Assembly: GCA_022113835.1 (NCBI GenBank)
Contig: JAILWY010000006.1
Coordinates: forward strand, 248,001-312,000
Direction of reading: 5' to 3'
Length of the DNA: 64,000 nucleotides
Origin: Atopsyche davidsoni
Lineage: Eukaryota > Arthropoda > Insecta > Trichoptera > Hydrobiosidae
Shown: piece by piece, positions 39,501 to 51,306 of the stretch
Position numbering within the stretch: position 1 is the stretch's first letter
Layout: each line of letters starts with the position of its first letter
The notes under the pieces: model-generated
The model's input: only the letters and a program-made list of their open reading frames with translations
Databases searched by the model: none
What the model was told of the DNA's origin: nothing
Made by a program: the position numbers and the translations under genes

Positions 39501-40431
39501 CCTTACCAATATCTATAACAGCATCAATACTTTCCTTTTCTTTTTTTATTCAATTTTTAGACCTATATTTATATTCCTATCCTATTTTATTTTGTGATAT
39601 TTTTTTGTTTTTCTGATAGTATGTTTCTGCTCAGTCTCAAAGGAGCATTAATAAATGATTAAATATACAAATTATTTTACTGACTAAGGTTTATTAAATT
39701 CAAATGAGTTCATTTCAGTTCTACAATGTTTTCAGGTGGTATATTGGGATGATAAAACAATTTTCATGGATCATGAGTTTGTGTCGCCCGATGGTTTCGT
39801 GAATGCTGTCGCCACTTGCCGACAGAGAGTCATCGGATGTGAAGCTGGCAGCGTAGTCAATCTCCTTCATCAGGTTAACTGCGGTGATACTTGCAAAGCG
39901 GTTGCGCCGACAGAAATACCTCCAGAGGTGAATAAATTTAATTGTAACTAACTAGATGAATATTGCTTAAAATGTAATTTTTGAACGATTAACATTTAAT
40001 TACAATAGATACAGACCAATGGAAAGCAGTCCAAACTGAAAAACATATTGAGTGCATATAAATAATCACCATGTACAGTCACTGCTGGAAAACAACCTCC
40101 TTGTCGATACATCCATTTATTTTGATCTTTAATAATAATAAATTGCATCACTCCTATCACTCAAACAATATTATTAATTCTTACTGAATGTGGACTCTAC
40201 CTTGATCCCTTTTTATATGGAGAGTCTTTTTGGTAGTAGTACCCATATATTTATAATTAAAAATAATTGTGTTTGCATAATTCCCCGCAGATTGCAGCTT
40301 GGGTCGAAGCCAACGATATCTCTTCAGCCAAACTTAGGAAATGCAAGTGTGGAGTGGAAAAATGTTTATGTTCACAAGAACCTCCACAGCAGACTAACGA
40401 TACTGCAGAAAAAACCAACGGCCATGTGTAA
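33551..40431 (+). CDS. THEM6-like hotdog-fold protein, copy A (with intronic minisatellite)
   Basis: THEM6-family proteins carry a thioesterase-like hotdog domain behind an N-terminal membrane anchor. Four exons, 33551-33719, 38527-38741, 39736-39927 and 40291-40431, join in frame to give 238 residues. The anchor is WLVVSLFVLLLLYLLFDVAYF (about residues 10-30). The family signature [20 protein letters not shown] (about 63-82) contains the HxNN motif. A central QGASTVRYRRFLKPGTTF and VVYWDDKTIFMDHEFV follow. The C-terminal tail is extended and Cys-rich (KCKCGVEKCLC), unlike copy B. Intron 1 is 4.8 kb. The donor of exon 2 is the poor AAG|GTCCGC, and tandem copies of this exon end fill the start of intron 2. 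In copy B the last two exons are fused. The enzymatic substrate is unknown. Confidence 0.9.
34425..35690. other. Intron 1 of THEM6-like copy A, first part
   Basis: AT-rich intronic DNA with no repeat that I can name. The 60-75-codon open frames have no motif. Confidence 0.4.
35740..36415. repeat. GC-richer segment in intron 1, probable degenerate transposon
   Basis: Composition changes abruptly from AT-rich intron to near-balanced sequence over about 680 bp, then changes back. The segment contains CTAATCCCAGAAGGAATACC near its right edge and short coding-like pieces with many stops. I do not recognise the family. Its sharp edges inside an intron fit an inserted, decayed element. Confidence 0.4.
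36500..36720. repeat. Third hammerhead-like foldback copy
   Basis: The segment matches the 31282-31456 arm over about 190 bases (GAAATTCAACATTTTTGACA, ATACTTGGTGGAATTCCATT, TTGAATAAAATACTTGAGTG). It carries the same ribozyme-like block on the minus strand (36620-36656). The tail is then repeated in inverted orientation just after it (CATGTGAAAAATCACTCAAG to TATTTTATTC, about 36681-36712), so this copy is itself a small foldback. Confidence 0.7.
38711..39385 (+). repeat. Minisatellite made from an exon 3' end plus its splice donor
   Basis: The block CCACCTTCGACATCACCTCTA followed by AGGTCCGC, which ends exon 2 of THEM6-like copy A, is repeated head to tail into the intron. Homologous points fall at 38724, 38832, 38940, 39065 and 39190, with a truncated sixth unit near 39300. 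Unit length is 108, 108, 125 and 125 bp. The longer units carry a 17-bp insertion (CCCCATCGGAACGCTCTTAC region). Each unit also holds the AT-rich intronic part (TTTACCTAAATTCATATACC). Later units are more diverged, so the array probably grew from the exon outward. Confidence 0.9.
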
Positions 40432-43400
40432 AGATATTTTAATTATTTTTTTTTATCTTTCGAGGTATTCATTTTTTTCATTTATAGATGAGTTTATTGT
40501 TTATATACATTCCAGCTCGTATTTAAATTTGATAAGATGAGGCTTGTATTTATGTTGAAGTTCATTTTTATTAGTGAACTTCAAAATCATGATAAATAAG
40601 TACTGATTTAATCAAAGTAACCTATCTTTACACATAATTCAGACTTATTTTTAAAAAATATATCTTGAATTTGTTATTAGGTATTTCACATGCTAAAATA
40701 TATTAAATCCTTAGCCTAATCATTAAATTGAAGTAATCATTGTACATAATCATATTCTTAAAAACGCACATAGTTAAAGAGAACAAATTATTTTTACAGT
40801 TTCTAGTAGTTTTAATAAAATAAAAAACCATTGTTGCTACACTGATGTAGTACTCATATATCCCATACAACAAATATCCAATAAAAAAATATGATTTTAC
40901 ATGAAACCTGCGTGATTTTGTTTTCTGTGAGAAAATATTTTTAATTATATGAAGCTTTCGCATTGTTATAATTTTTTAAAGATTTAGATATTTCAAAACG
41001 GCACAATCTAGTGGTAGAAAAAATCATCGCTATTATCATCAGAATAATGTATAAGAACTTGCAATAATATAGAATCTTACATATGTATGGATTACCTAAT
41101 TGAAACATTTTAGATTGAATATATTTTTAGTAGGTATTGTATGTTATAGAGTGGCGTCAAGCAAACTCTTCAAAATATAGTGAATATTTTTTTTAACTTT
41201 GAAGTTACGATGAAGGATCGTTTTTAATATACTGTGAGGAGTGATATTGGATATTTTTATACGATAACAATGCCAAAGAGCTCTCCTACTGTTATGAACA
41301 GTAAATTATATTAAATAGAGAAATCTTAACATTACTGTAGGAAATAATGATACTTAATGTTAATACACAGAATGTGTTGCCTTTAAAAAGCAAAGTACAT
41401 AATAGTATTTAATATTATGCCTAGTAAGTAAATTAATTCTATCTGGATGATGAGTGCAGCCAGGTTGATTATAAATTTTTCTCAGGCTTTATTAATTTTA
41501 TTCGGTGGTACTTACAATAAAATCTTGAAAGTGAGACAAAAATAATGCTCGACTTTCTTTAATGTGATTGGTTAGATTTTTGAGAAAATAATTCTGATGA
41601 ATCAGACAACAGCATTTCAAGGTTACCGTAGATAAAAAAAAAACTACTGCAATATTTTCAACAGTAAAACGGATAAAGTTGTCTAGTCAAATGTCTTTTG
41701 GTGAATGTCAAAAAAAGTCTTTTGGTGAACTTTAGTGACAAGAATACTAACTTGTTTGTGATAATATAGTTTTCAATATTATTTGTAGATTTTGAATAAA
41801 ACCGCTTTGTATATTGTTACTAATATATATATATATCTTTATTTGTATATTTTGTGAGTTAATTATAAAAATACTAACAGGTTTTTTCTCATACTCAGGA
41901 TCACTAATAGGAAGCGCGAAAAACACATTTATTCCCAATTTCAAGGGTTTTAAAGTCGTCCCAATTGGAAGATTTTCAAAATTGGCAACACTTTATTTTT
42001 TAAGACTAGCAATTTCAAATTATTGCAACATTTTTTATTGTTACCAAAGCATAGCTAGTAGTGTGACGAGTGGTGGGCTAAGTGCATTTTATTAGAATAT
42101 ATTGTTTAATTTATAAATTTAATATCACAGCAGCAAAGAATAGTAAAAAATTAACCTTGGGGAGTTATCTGTAGCTAATTACAATGATTATTGTGTACTT
42201 ACAAAAATATAGTGGTGTCATTCTTCAAAATTGTGTTTTTGATTGTTAAAAAGATGCAACGTAGACAAGATACTTAAAGGACGCGGAATTCGTAAATATG
42301 TTCATCTTTTATTTTTTATTAAATAAGTAAAATATTATTTATTTTCACTGGTATTTTCAATCACGCAGAAAATTTTGTAGTTCTTATGTTTTAAAAGTAA
42401 TTGTAAAAATAATAAAATATTCACAGAATGATACCACTAACCACTGGAAATGAATTACTAAAAATTAAAATATGCTTTTTTATGTTAGGGAAACAATTGC
42501 ATTCTTTTTAAAATGTGTTATTTTGAGAATTGTCAGTAAATATATTTTATAAAAATTTATTAGTAAAATATATTGTCACTTATCCTTGAAACCGATGAAG
42601 GTTTCGCTTTTAGTCTAGTATAAAAATTATGCCATTTAATGCAAATCCAAAACATGTTGTAAATCATACCAAGTGAGATATTTACGCTATTATATACTAT
42701 ACATATTTGATGTAGTAACCTCACGTTTCCCATAGATTTTATTGCACAATATATAGTAAAAGATTATGATATAATATTTCTGATGTGATATTTTTTTTTT
42801 CATGCATCTTCACCACAGACCATTAAAGACTGGCACCGAAACATGGGTCGTGATTAACGACTCAGCCACAGTTTTTGTTTAGCACCGTATTATGTATGTT
42901 TGTACTAATATTAAATGCATAAGCATATAAATATTCCTCTCCATCGGTGTTTAGTCGATAAATTAATGCAAGCGTACCATGTAAATTTATAGATCATAAA
43001 TACCCTTACGATTTCAAAAAGGCTTATTTAGATATAGGATTTTTAAAAAAATACATGTTGAAAAACCACCCTTATTCTGAGGTGTAAAGATAATTAATTT
43101 ATTAACTACATGAAGGAAAGGGGAATATTTCAAACACCGTAAAATATTTTTGTCAACACGCAGAATGCATGCATTCTCAGATAAAATTACATTATAGACT
43201 TTTTTATAGTTTTATTTAATATTTCCCATATGTGAAATGTGATGTATTACACATTATTTTGCTAAAAAAAGAGTGATCCGTAGATTTTTAAATATTATTT
43301 TCACCCACTAATGAAATAATGATAATATTTTTAAAAGGTATTTTCATACTTTTTTATTTATTGCAAACTATTTATTTTTCATTTTTAGACACCAAAAATT

Positions 43401-44692
43401 GTAGAAAGTTAGTATATTGATGATAATATTACTGAGGTATAACCTTCTCAATCTATTGCACTCTAATACATTTTGGTTTTGCGTAATATATTTTTATTTA
43501 AATTGATATGTTTCTATGTACAAATATAAAAATTAAATGATTTCATTTATACATATTTGGATGTATATTTTTACTACTACCGTCCAAATCTAAAATACTT
43601 ACAAAAATATTACAGATGTAAAAAATTCACAACCTGAGCAATTTCTGTTTTATTTCTCTCGTAATAAAGTAGTAACTCACAATCCACAAAACTGAAATTT
43701 CATAAGAAGTTTATTACAGACAACTATAACTCATTTTTCCAGTATTGTGGTAAGCGAGGTATTACTTTATCATAAACCTTTTATATTTCAAGTATTATTG
43801 TCACAATGTGATAATCTTTAAAAAAACTGACATTAAATATCTAGTCACATTTACTGTACACTATCTATGTAAAAAATATGTATGGGTAAGATTTTAATTT
43901 ATTTCTTTGAAACTCTTAAAATTTGCATCGGTACTTTTCGAATTTCTAGTGTTTTAAATAACTTAGAAATCTAATATTGCACAATTTATTCACTAATTGT
44001 TGCCTTGGAAAAGCTGTAGATTGTGTGGTTTCACTTTAATGATAAATTGTATCCTGTTTAACCGCAACACGAAAAGAAGTTGGTAATTTGCTTTTACTTT
44101 TAAAATGATTGTATTATTACTTATAGTTATAACTGTGATTTAATGTTTGCCTTTAGCCTCAAAGGCCGATTGTTGTTGTAGTTTTGTTTTAGGATAATAA
44201 TCAACTGTTCCTTTTATTTGTGATAAACTTTCCACCAACCATATCAGTTGTAAAAATACACAAACTTATTTCTCTTTATTTTTTTACATATAAAATATAC
44301 GTTTACTTTTTTTTTTCCACTACTGTTGTACATTCCATTTATATGATTCTTTTTTTACAAATAAATTGTTATAATTTACTACTTTTTATTCCAAAAATAT
44401 TTCGTCAAATAATTTAATAAATATTTATAGGTATTTAATACAGTATTGTGTATTTTTGTTACTGAGGCTTATTATTTATTTAATTTTTCTCACAGCAAAT
44501 GTATTCTATTTTAATAACTAATGTTTCTGCTAGTGCAATTATTATTTCCTCAATTATTTTTGTCTGTTTTATAAGTATTTGAACAATGTATAAACCAACT
44601 TAAATGTGTATTATGAAAATTATTATAATAAAATGATTATTATTGATATAATTATGTTTATTATTATAATTTTTCCTTAAAGTAGTCTGATC

Positions 44693-44748
44693 GTCGCACC
44701 TTTGATTGCCATTCTTGAGGTCCCTGATTCAAATCCAGGTGAAGCGAC
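44693..44748 (+). repeat. Shortened tRNA-like sequence (B-box present)
   Basis: The 56-nt segment begins GTCGC and ends GCGAC, which pair as an acceptor-like stem. It contains CCCTGATTCAAATCCAGG, a T-arm-like block with a good Pol III B-box (GATTCAAATCC). The D arm and a proper anticodon arm are missing, so it cannot be an ordinary nuclear tRNA. A SINE head or tRNA pseudogene is the best reading. Confidence 0.35.
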
Positions 44749-45624
44749 AATTATATTAAATAATATATATATGTACAAAACAATTTCATTAAGTACATTT
44801 TTTATAAAGTATTGCTGTGGTGATATTATTATATGAAATAAAGCAAAAATCATATCGGAACATGCTAATACGAACTAACCAAAATTTATTTATACCTTGG
44901 CTTATGTACATGCATTATATACTTAATTACTAAACCGTCTAGATATGCATTACTGTCTATAATAAATCAAACCGAAGAAAATTATGAATATATAATTTTT
45001 GGTCTAAAATTAACCACCTTGCAAGGATAAAAGTAAATAATTTAATATTTTATTTCTGTTGTGCAGTGCAAATATTTAAAAAAATTGTTAATCACGCTAA
45101 TGTTTTTACTATCTTTTTGTATTGTATTAAAATATTATAAATACCTACGTCGAATATACATAATTTGTTAAGTGAATCCTTTTATAAAAACAAAATGACA
45201 TAATACGACGGTATTAAAAAATCTTGCGCTTTTTGCAGAGATGTATTTTTTACGCATTTGTTATAGAATAATAAATTATTATTCACATTTTTTTCATGCG
45301 GAAAAACTCTCAAAATCTTTCGAGTACAAAAAGTATCATTGTCATTAGGGGAAATGTAAATATAAAGCCAATTTTAGAAAACCTGTTGCATCAGAGCATA
45401 AAGAGTTAATGGTATCTTCATATTTGTAAGATCAAGGAATATCAAACTGTTTGTCGCAGCAATTTATACACAAGTTTTAAAAAAAACGCTACGTTTACTT
45501 TTGGGCATGTAATGCTTTTACGTTGAAGCACCGATTAATCAAATTATACGATAATTTAGATATTTTAAACAATTAAAAATTGTCTGTTATCGTACACAAT
45601 GACGGAGTATAATCGCCATGACAT

Positions 45625-45870
45625 TTCAAGGCCGTCGCGACGTGATTTGTCACCGATCTGTAATCAGTCGTAGCGTCTCTTTATTTTAGATATTTTTATG
45701 GTTATGGCTGTACACAAAGTGCAATTAGTCAATAATGTCTTCTTTTGTGTTTTTATTAATGAAAAACCATAAAATTAAAATAAAAAAACAACCAAAATAA
45801 AGGGACGCAAGTCGTGTCGCTGCATGTGAAGGGCTTGCGACGCCATTGGCTGATTGCAAGTTGTGTCAGG
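45625..45870. repeat. TTGCAA/GTCGC repeat family member
   Basis: The blocks CCGTCGCGACGTGATTTGTC, GGGACGCAAGTCGTGTCGC, GCGACGCCATTGGCTGATTG and CAAGTTGTGTCAGG resemble those at 30516, 31520 and 32200. The ACCATAAAAT/AAACCATAAAG motifs are shared too. It is probably a nonautonomous DNA element, with no coding capacity. Confidence 0.45.
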
Positions 45871-45907
45871 CTTTAGAAAACCTTTATCGTTTTAGATATT
45901 ATCGCGG

Positions 45908-46081
45908 TCAAGCTGCGATAAGCATTAACAAGCTTGGGAGCCACAGAATTGCCGTGTCGTGAATATTGTGATACGTCACCGAGCACGGTAAATCGTTACA
46001 GGTACCGGTTTTAAAACTTTTTGTAATCACTGGTTGCTCACCCACAGCACACGGATCGCTGACATTGACCGTGAATGGTGT
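45908..46081 (-). CDS. Possible terminal exon or small protein with Cys pairs and hydrophobic tail
   Basis: On the minus strand an acceptor, CATTTATTTCACAG, precedes 57 codons. They read TPFTVNVSDPCAVGEQPVI and so on, include GTCNDLPCSVTYHN, and end in the hydrophobic tail TAILWLPSLLMLIAA before a stop. Balanced composition, spaced Cys residues and a C-terminal hydrophobic stretch resemble the last exon of a small GPI-anchored or membrane protein. Alternatively the frame starts unspliced at 46114 (MYVTMLAFISQ...), giving 68 residues and a divergent promoter only about 100 bp from THEM6-like copy B. I do not recognise the family. Upstream exons were not found and would overlap copy B. Confidence 0.35.
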   Translation of the reverse strand, partial: TPFTVNVSDPCAVGEQPVITKSFKTGTCNDLPCSVTYHNIHDTAILWLPSLLMLIAA

Positions 46082-46218
46082 CTGTGAAATAAATGCTAAC
46101 ATTGTCACGTACAAACTTTCCTCTACGTAAAGCGAGAAAATATCTTATTCACCCTCCAAAATAGCACACGCGAAGGCTGTAATCTGTAATCATCATAAAA
46201 GAAAAGTAAACTTTCAAG

Positions 46219-48087
46219 ATGTTGTGCGCTCTGGCCGTGGTTGTTGCCCTCATGTACATGTTCTGGGATGTAAATTATTTCATTAGAATCCTTGTAACTA
46301 TTGGGCTGGGAAGACTGTTGGACAAGAAATGTAAACTGAACGAGGCCTCCACAATTTACGGTAAGTTTATTTATTTACTTTGGTATTGAAACAAAATATT
46401 GTACATTGTTTTATAATAGGTAATAATATTCATTGCTTTGAAAAATATTCTTTATGTCATTGATTAAAAATCAGGAAAGTTGAACTATTGTGCCCTCGGG
46501 TCAGAATAAAATTTGCATTATTTGTATATAGTGAATGCGATGAGAAAATGAATAGAATGAATAAATACAATATCGCACCGAAGTTTGATAACAGAAGGAA
46601 TTATAACTTTTATTAATGCTTATGAAAATAAAAGATAATACGTACAGATTACAATTGACGGCTAATCTTTACTAAAATGTAAATCTCACCGAAAACATAA
46701 AATAACATTTTAAAGTTAGGTTAAAACTAATAATACTGAGTATCTAAAACAGACGGTGTAATTTTTGTTAATAATATTTATTGTAAACACACTGCCAAAA
46801 GCTATATTATAATTTTTTCTGATATGTATCGAATATATGAATCCTATTTAAAATTATCTTTATCAGTCAGTATTATCTTTGTGAGTCCTATTTAAAATTT
46901 TCTAGACCTCTGGGCTGTAGTTTTATTATCGACCTAAAACAAACCGTTGTTCTAACATATATTATATATTTTAATTTACAAAAACAAAACAATAGTTTTG
47001 TTGATATACATATTATTTAATATTGCATTCTTTGAAGTACACAATCTTAAGTTGAGATAGTTTTTTTTTATGCCCACTATAAAAATATATGTATGTTATG
47101 CACCCAATAAAAAAATATTTGTTCAAATTATGTATTTTTGTTAATTATATTTATTGTCTTTTTAACAAAAAGGTTTCTGCACTACAAACGACGTGGACAT
47201 ATTTTTGAGGCACATGAATAACGCTCGCTATTTGAGAGAGCTTGACTTTGCGAGGTTCCACTTCTATGACAGAACCGGAATTTACAAAAATATCAAAGCA
47301 GTCAACGGACATGCCATGCAAGGTGCTTCCAGTATCAGATACAGGAGGACAATTCCTATTTTCACTGCTTACAAAGTTGAAACTAAGGTAAAGTAATTTA
47401 TTGATTACTGTGGACTTTGGGCCACAATTATGGAAATGCCTAGTTATATTTCAAATGCATCATAAATTTCGTTTTTGGTTTTATTACCTCCATAGCAACA
47501 ACCAGTTAGCTCTAGTTGGAGGTAGTAATAAAATCTTGTGACATTTGAAGTTGTAAATATTTTATTTTCGTAATGGGTTATTGTTACAAAATGTGATTTT
47601 GAGCATAATTTTTTAAAAATTGTTTATGTAAATGAATAAATCGAGTAGTTATGTATATATATATATAATATATTTCTACTTTATGTTAAGTTATTATTTT
47701 TCTAAGTATGCTGCTGCATAATGAAGTACCCAGTAATTGTAAATATAATTTTTAACTAAATGTATGTCATGTTGAAAAATTATAAAACCGGGTAATTTTT
47801 TTGGTTGTTTTAAAGTTGTGGGTGTTCAGGATTGTAATGATGATCTTATTTTGCAGTTGGTCTACTGGGATGACAAAGCGATTTATGTCGAACAGAAGTT
47901 TATCACTCTGGGTGATAAGTTCGTAAGGTCCATCATTCTCTCCAAGCAAAATATAATTGGTGTGGAGGTTGAGGCCCTCTTCAAAGGGCTCGAAGGCACA
48001 GAGAAGAAGCCTGCATGCCCTCCAGAACTGACCCATTGGCTCGAAGCAATTGAAATCTCTAGCCAGAAGTTGAGAAAGAAGGATTAA
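46219..48087 (+). CDS. THEM6-like hotdog-fold protein, copy B
   Basis: This is a tandem paralogue of the gene at 33.6 kb. Three exons, 46219-46360, 47173-47387 and 47857-48087, join in frame to give 195 residues, close to the usual size of THEM6 (about 208). Residues 1-22 ([22 protein letters not shown]) form the membrane anchor. The signature [19 protein letters not shown] (about 53-71) matches copy A almost perfectly, followed by [19 protein letters not shown] and [15 protein letters not shown]. It ends [21 protein letters not shown], which aligns with copy A across the position of A's last intron. Exon 2 has exactly the same length (215 bp) and phases as in copy A, which proves common origin. 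Its donor is a normal AAG|GTAAAG. Confidence 0.93.
47420..47612 (+). repeat. Direct repeat, copy 1 (second copy at 48912-49070)
   Basis: Within intron 2 of THEM6-like copy B. Shared blocks include ATGGAAATGCCTA, CTCCATAGCAACAACCA, GTGACATTTGAAGTTG and ATAATGGGTTGTT-like. The same order is found downstream of the gene. Confidence 0.7.
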
Positions 48088-48112
48088 CTATCATGATTAA
48101 AATTTGATTAAA

Positions 48113-48130
48113 AATAAAATGGATAATAAA
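48113..48130 (+). terminator. Polyadenylation signals of THEM6-like copy B
   Basis: Two AATAAA hexamers (48113-48118 and 48125-48130) follow the stop codon by about 26 and 38 bases. Confidence 0.65.
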
Positions 48131-49500
48131 TATCCCTGAGGCTTAGTATAAATTTATATTTCTTGTTTTTGTAATAGTTAAAATTTATGTTATGTTACTA
48201 GTTATTTGAATGTTGAAGAATTTTTTAACTTTCTACGAACATGAGAACTTTGTTTGATAGCTAGAATCATTATTTTTGTTATTGTAATGTTTAAAATATA
48301 CTTACATTGTTTTAAGCATAATTTATCATAAAACAATTAATACCTAGCTAAAATATAGTATATTGTGCACATCTATATATTTTTAGTCTTGTTGGTAAGA
48401 GGTTTTGTTATATTATTTATTTTTTACATTTATATAAATTTTTGTAATAAAATTCAAGAAGTTTTTATTTTTGTGCCTCAAATATTTTATACTATGCTTT
48501 TCAGGAATTGTTACTGAAGGTATACCATGGGTTCTGAATGTTATCTTCAATTTTGAGAAACTATAATTGTACCATATTTAACGAGGTCGTATAAAATATA
48601 AAAAGCAAGGGATAAGAAATCATGAAAACAGAAGCATCGAAGTAATTGTTAAATAAAATACTGAAAATATATTTATTGCAGTCAATTACGATAGCCTCAT
48701 GATTCAACTATTTTACCATAAAGATGTATTAAGCAGACTTTTCCACCATAACATGCATTATATTTAATCAGTATTGTTTTTGCGCCATTTTAATATCAAT
48801 GTTTATCGTTAATTATTATCATTGAAATATTTTGTGAATATCAAATTTTCATATAGTTTTACTGATCTTGTTTTGAAATCTGGATATTTATGTGAATAAA
48901 TTTTTTTGACTGAGTCGCAATCATGGAAATGCCTAATTATATCTCCATAGCAACAACCAATTAATAGTTTGAGTTAGTAATGAAATCATGTGACATTTGA
49001 AGTTGCTTAAAATATTTTTTTTATTTCATAATGGGTTGTTATCACATAGGTGTGATTTTGTATAATGTTAATAAGTTAGTGGGAATTGCTTTAACCCCCT
49101 TGTATCAGTATTTAAAAAAAAAAAAATAATTGGTGACTGTAATTAATTCAGTAAGTATTCAATCCTTTGTTATTATTTAATATCAGTTTTCATCGATAAT
49201 TAATATTATTTGCATATAGATTTTTTACATATGGTATTACTGAGCTTTTTCTGACGTCTAGATATTTATATCTATGAATTGGTTGCTTTGCCTATTGTCG
49301 ATGGTGGTTCAAAAAATCATAGGAAATTTTTCACTCGGGAAACCTCAATGACATCATCTTATATCCGGGAAATATGCTATAATCTATTTAATATGTAAAA
49401 CACATTAAAGGGACATAATATCTATGTATATTATTATTTTGCGATGTGCGGGTGTTTCAGGCATAACCTCTTTGATGTCATTTTTCAACAAGTAAAGTCA
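48131..49500. other. Intergenic stretch with diverged duplications
   Basis: Holds the second copy of the intron-2 direct repeat (48912-49070). It also has a loosely similar pair at about 48787-48900 and 49181-49285 (ATCAATGTTTATCGTTAATT versus ATCAGTTTTCATCGATAATT), suggesting a tandem duplication with a period of about 390 bp. No gene is visible. Confidence 0.5.
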
Positions 49501-49503
49501 ACA

Positions 49504-51306
49504 ATGGATTTCGCCTCAAAATTAAAGGTTTTGTTTATATGCATGGGTACGTATTTGAAATGAATTTTGCATTGGGCGAATAAACATTTTACGCAATGTT
49601 TTTTTTTCAATTCAGATTATGATAATTTAGCTTTGAAAATGTTTTTATCACAACGAAAGGAAATACAGTTGAAACTGCTGCAGTGTGTGAAGGTTGATAG
49701 CATGATACTAATAGATCTTGAGATTGATAAAAGCAAAAGTTATCAGATCTATGATTTCCGAATGAATAACATTGCGGGCGGAGTTAGTAGACGTATTGTC
49801 TTGATTCGGTGGTTTAAAAGTGGTAGGCGTTGGCACATAATCTAAATATATTAGTCTTAATGCTTAGCCAGAATATTGAAGAATAGTTGATTTTTTTAAG
49901 AAAACAAAATGTACATTCAGTCGAAATGCTTGCGTCTTTCTTTTTTCAACAAGGGCCTTCAAGGTCAAAAAGATTAAGAAAATCTATGTGATCTAGATAT
50001 AGTGTTTTAAATATGATAATATGGATCTGCTGAGGCATCCATTCAAACATCACATTTTATTCTTCAAGAGCTGAAGGGTCATCAGATCATTGCCAAAAAT
50101 TCAACCTTGTGTGTTACTGGAGAAAAACATTATCATTGTATTTATAATGTATTATTCATTCTTAATTAACTCAACTTTTTTTATTTAACAGATAGTTTTA
50201 TTACTTATCAATAGTCATGAGAAATGTTTTAGGAAACACGTGTAGGTCACCAATAGCTGAAGCGGTCTTCATAAAAGCTGTGCAAGATGCAGGTGAAGTA
50301 GACAAATGGGAGGTGGACAGCGCAGGACTCTATCCCTGGTACATTGGAAAACCAGCTAACCCCAGAGCCTTGGAAGTTTTGACAAAATATAATATACCAT
50401 ACAACAACTTTACTAGACAAGTATGTTACTTAAATAATGCTTTATTGCTGATCATGCATTAAAACAGAACCCCATAAATCACACCGCTGAAGTGAATATA
50501 CTACTAATCACCACACACATACCCATCTTAAAAATGAAGGTAGATTTTAAAATAAATATTTATATATATACCAAGGTTACAATTGTATTTTAGTGGTGCC
50601 AATAATACAGATATTGGAATAACAAAATACATTTAACTTATTTCCAACTTATCAAGCAGCATCATATATTTATATTTACTTTACATAAAAAAATATGCAC
50701 TGGTTCATTCGTTTACTGTTTTGTTTGGCAGTCGGCATGTGATTTTACCAAGTGCAACACTAAATCAGAACATTGTATAAACTTTGCACTGTATATTCAG
50801 AAATAAACTAAACTTTATTAATTTGTAGTAAGAAATGCTCTGAATATTACTAATCATTATACATCACTTTGATTAGACTACATGCTATCATTGTGCAGGT
50901 TGTCATAGTTGATGTGTGAAAATAACGATCACCTAAAACATGTTCAGATGTTATTTTTTAATTCGCTTGCAGATATGTGAAAGAGACTTCTTATATTTTG
51001 ATATAATATTTGGGATGGATATGTACAACATGGAACATCTGGGACAGATAGCTCCCGAGGACAAAAAAGCACGTCTCCTTCTTTTTGGAGATTTTGATCC
51101 ACAAGGGGACAGGATTATAAGGGATCCATTCTTTGTAAGTTTTCTTGATTTGTTTGAAAATATTTCTCACTGTGACCTTTTTGTGATAAAAATAAGATGT
51201 AATTTTGTTATAGGATGAAGATTCGTCAGGCTTTGAAAAGTGTTTTCACCAAGCAACGCGTTGCTCCAAAGCTGTTATAGAAACATTTAAAACCAAAAGT
51301 ATTTAA
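49504..51306 (+). CDS. Low-molecular-weight protein tyrosine phosphatase, copy 1
   Basis: LMW-PTPs dephosphorylate phosphotyrosine in cytosolic signalling through a Cys nucleophile. Four exons, 49504-49546, 50233-50420, 50973-51134 and 51214-51306, join in frame to give 161 residues (family about 157). The P-loop VLFICMGNTCRSPIAEAVF (about residues 9-27) has the nucleophile Cys13 and Arg19 and is split by intron 1 after Met-G. The general-acid loop is GDFDPQGDRIIRDP. Where human LMW-PTP has two adjacent tyrosines (131/132) just after that loop, this copy has Phe-Phe. Exon lengths 43, 188 and 162 equal those of copy 2, so the pair arose by tandem duplication. It also lacks the DYR motif that copy 2 shares with the human enzyme. 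Drosophila primo-1 and primo-2 are a comparable pair. Confidence 0.93.

Larger units (their letters stand above)
40432..45900. other. Long 3' flank and intergenic stretch between the two THEM6-like genes
   Basis: Strongly AT-rich with no convincing exon. It contains a small tRNA-like relic at 44693-44748 and a TTGCAA/GTCGC-type repeat at about 45625-45870. Any alternative long 3' UTR of copy A would lie in the first part. Confidence 0.45.

Noticed and set aside
49567..49845. 92-codon frame in LMW-PTP copy 1 intron 1
   Set aside because: No motif and no splice sites. It lies between exons that join perfectly without it.
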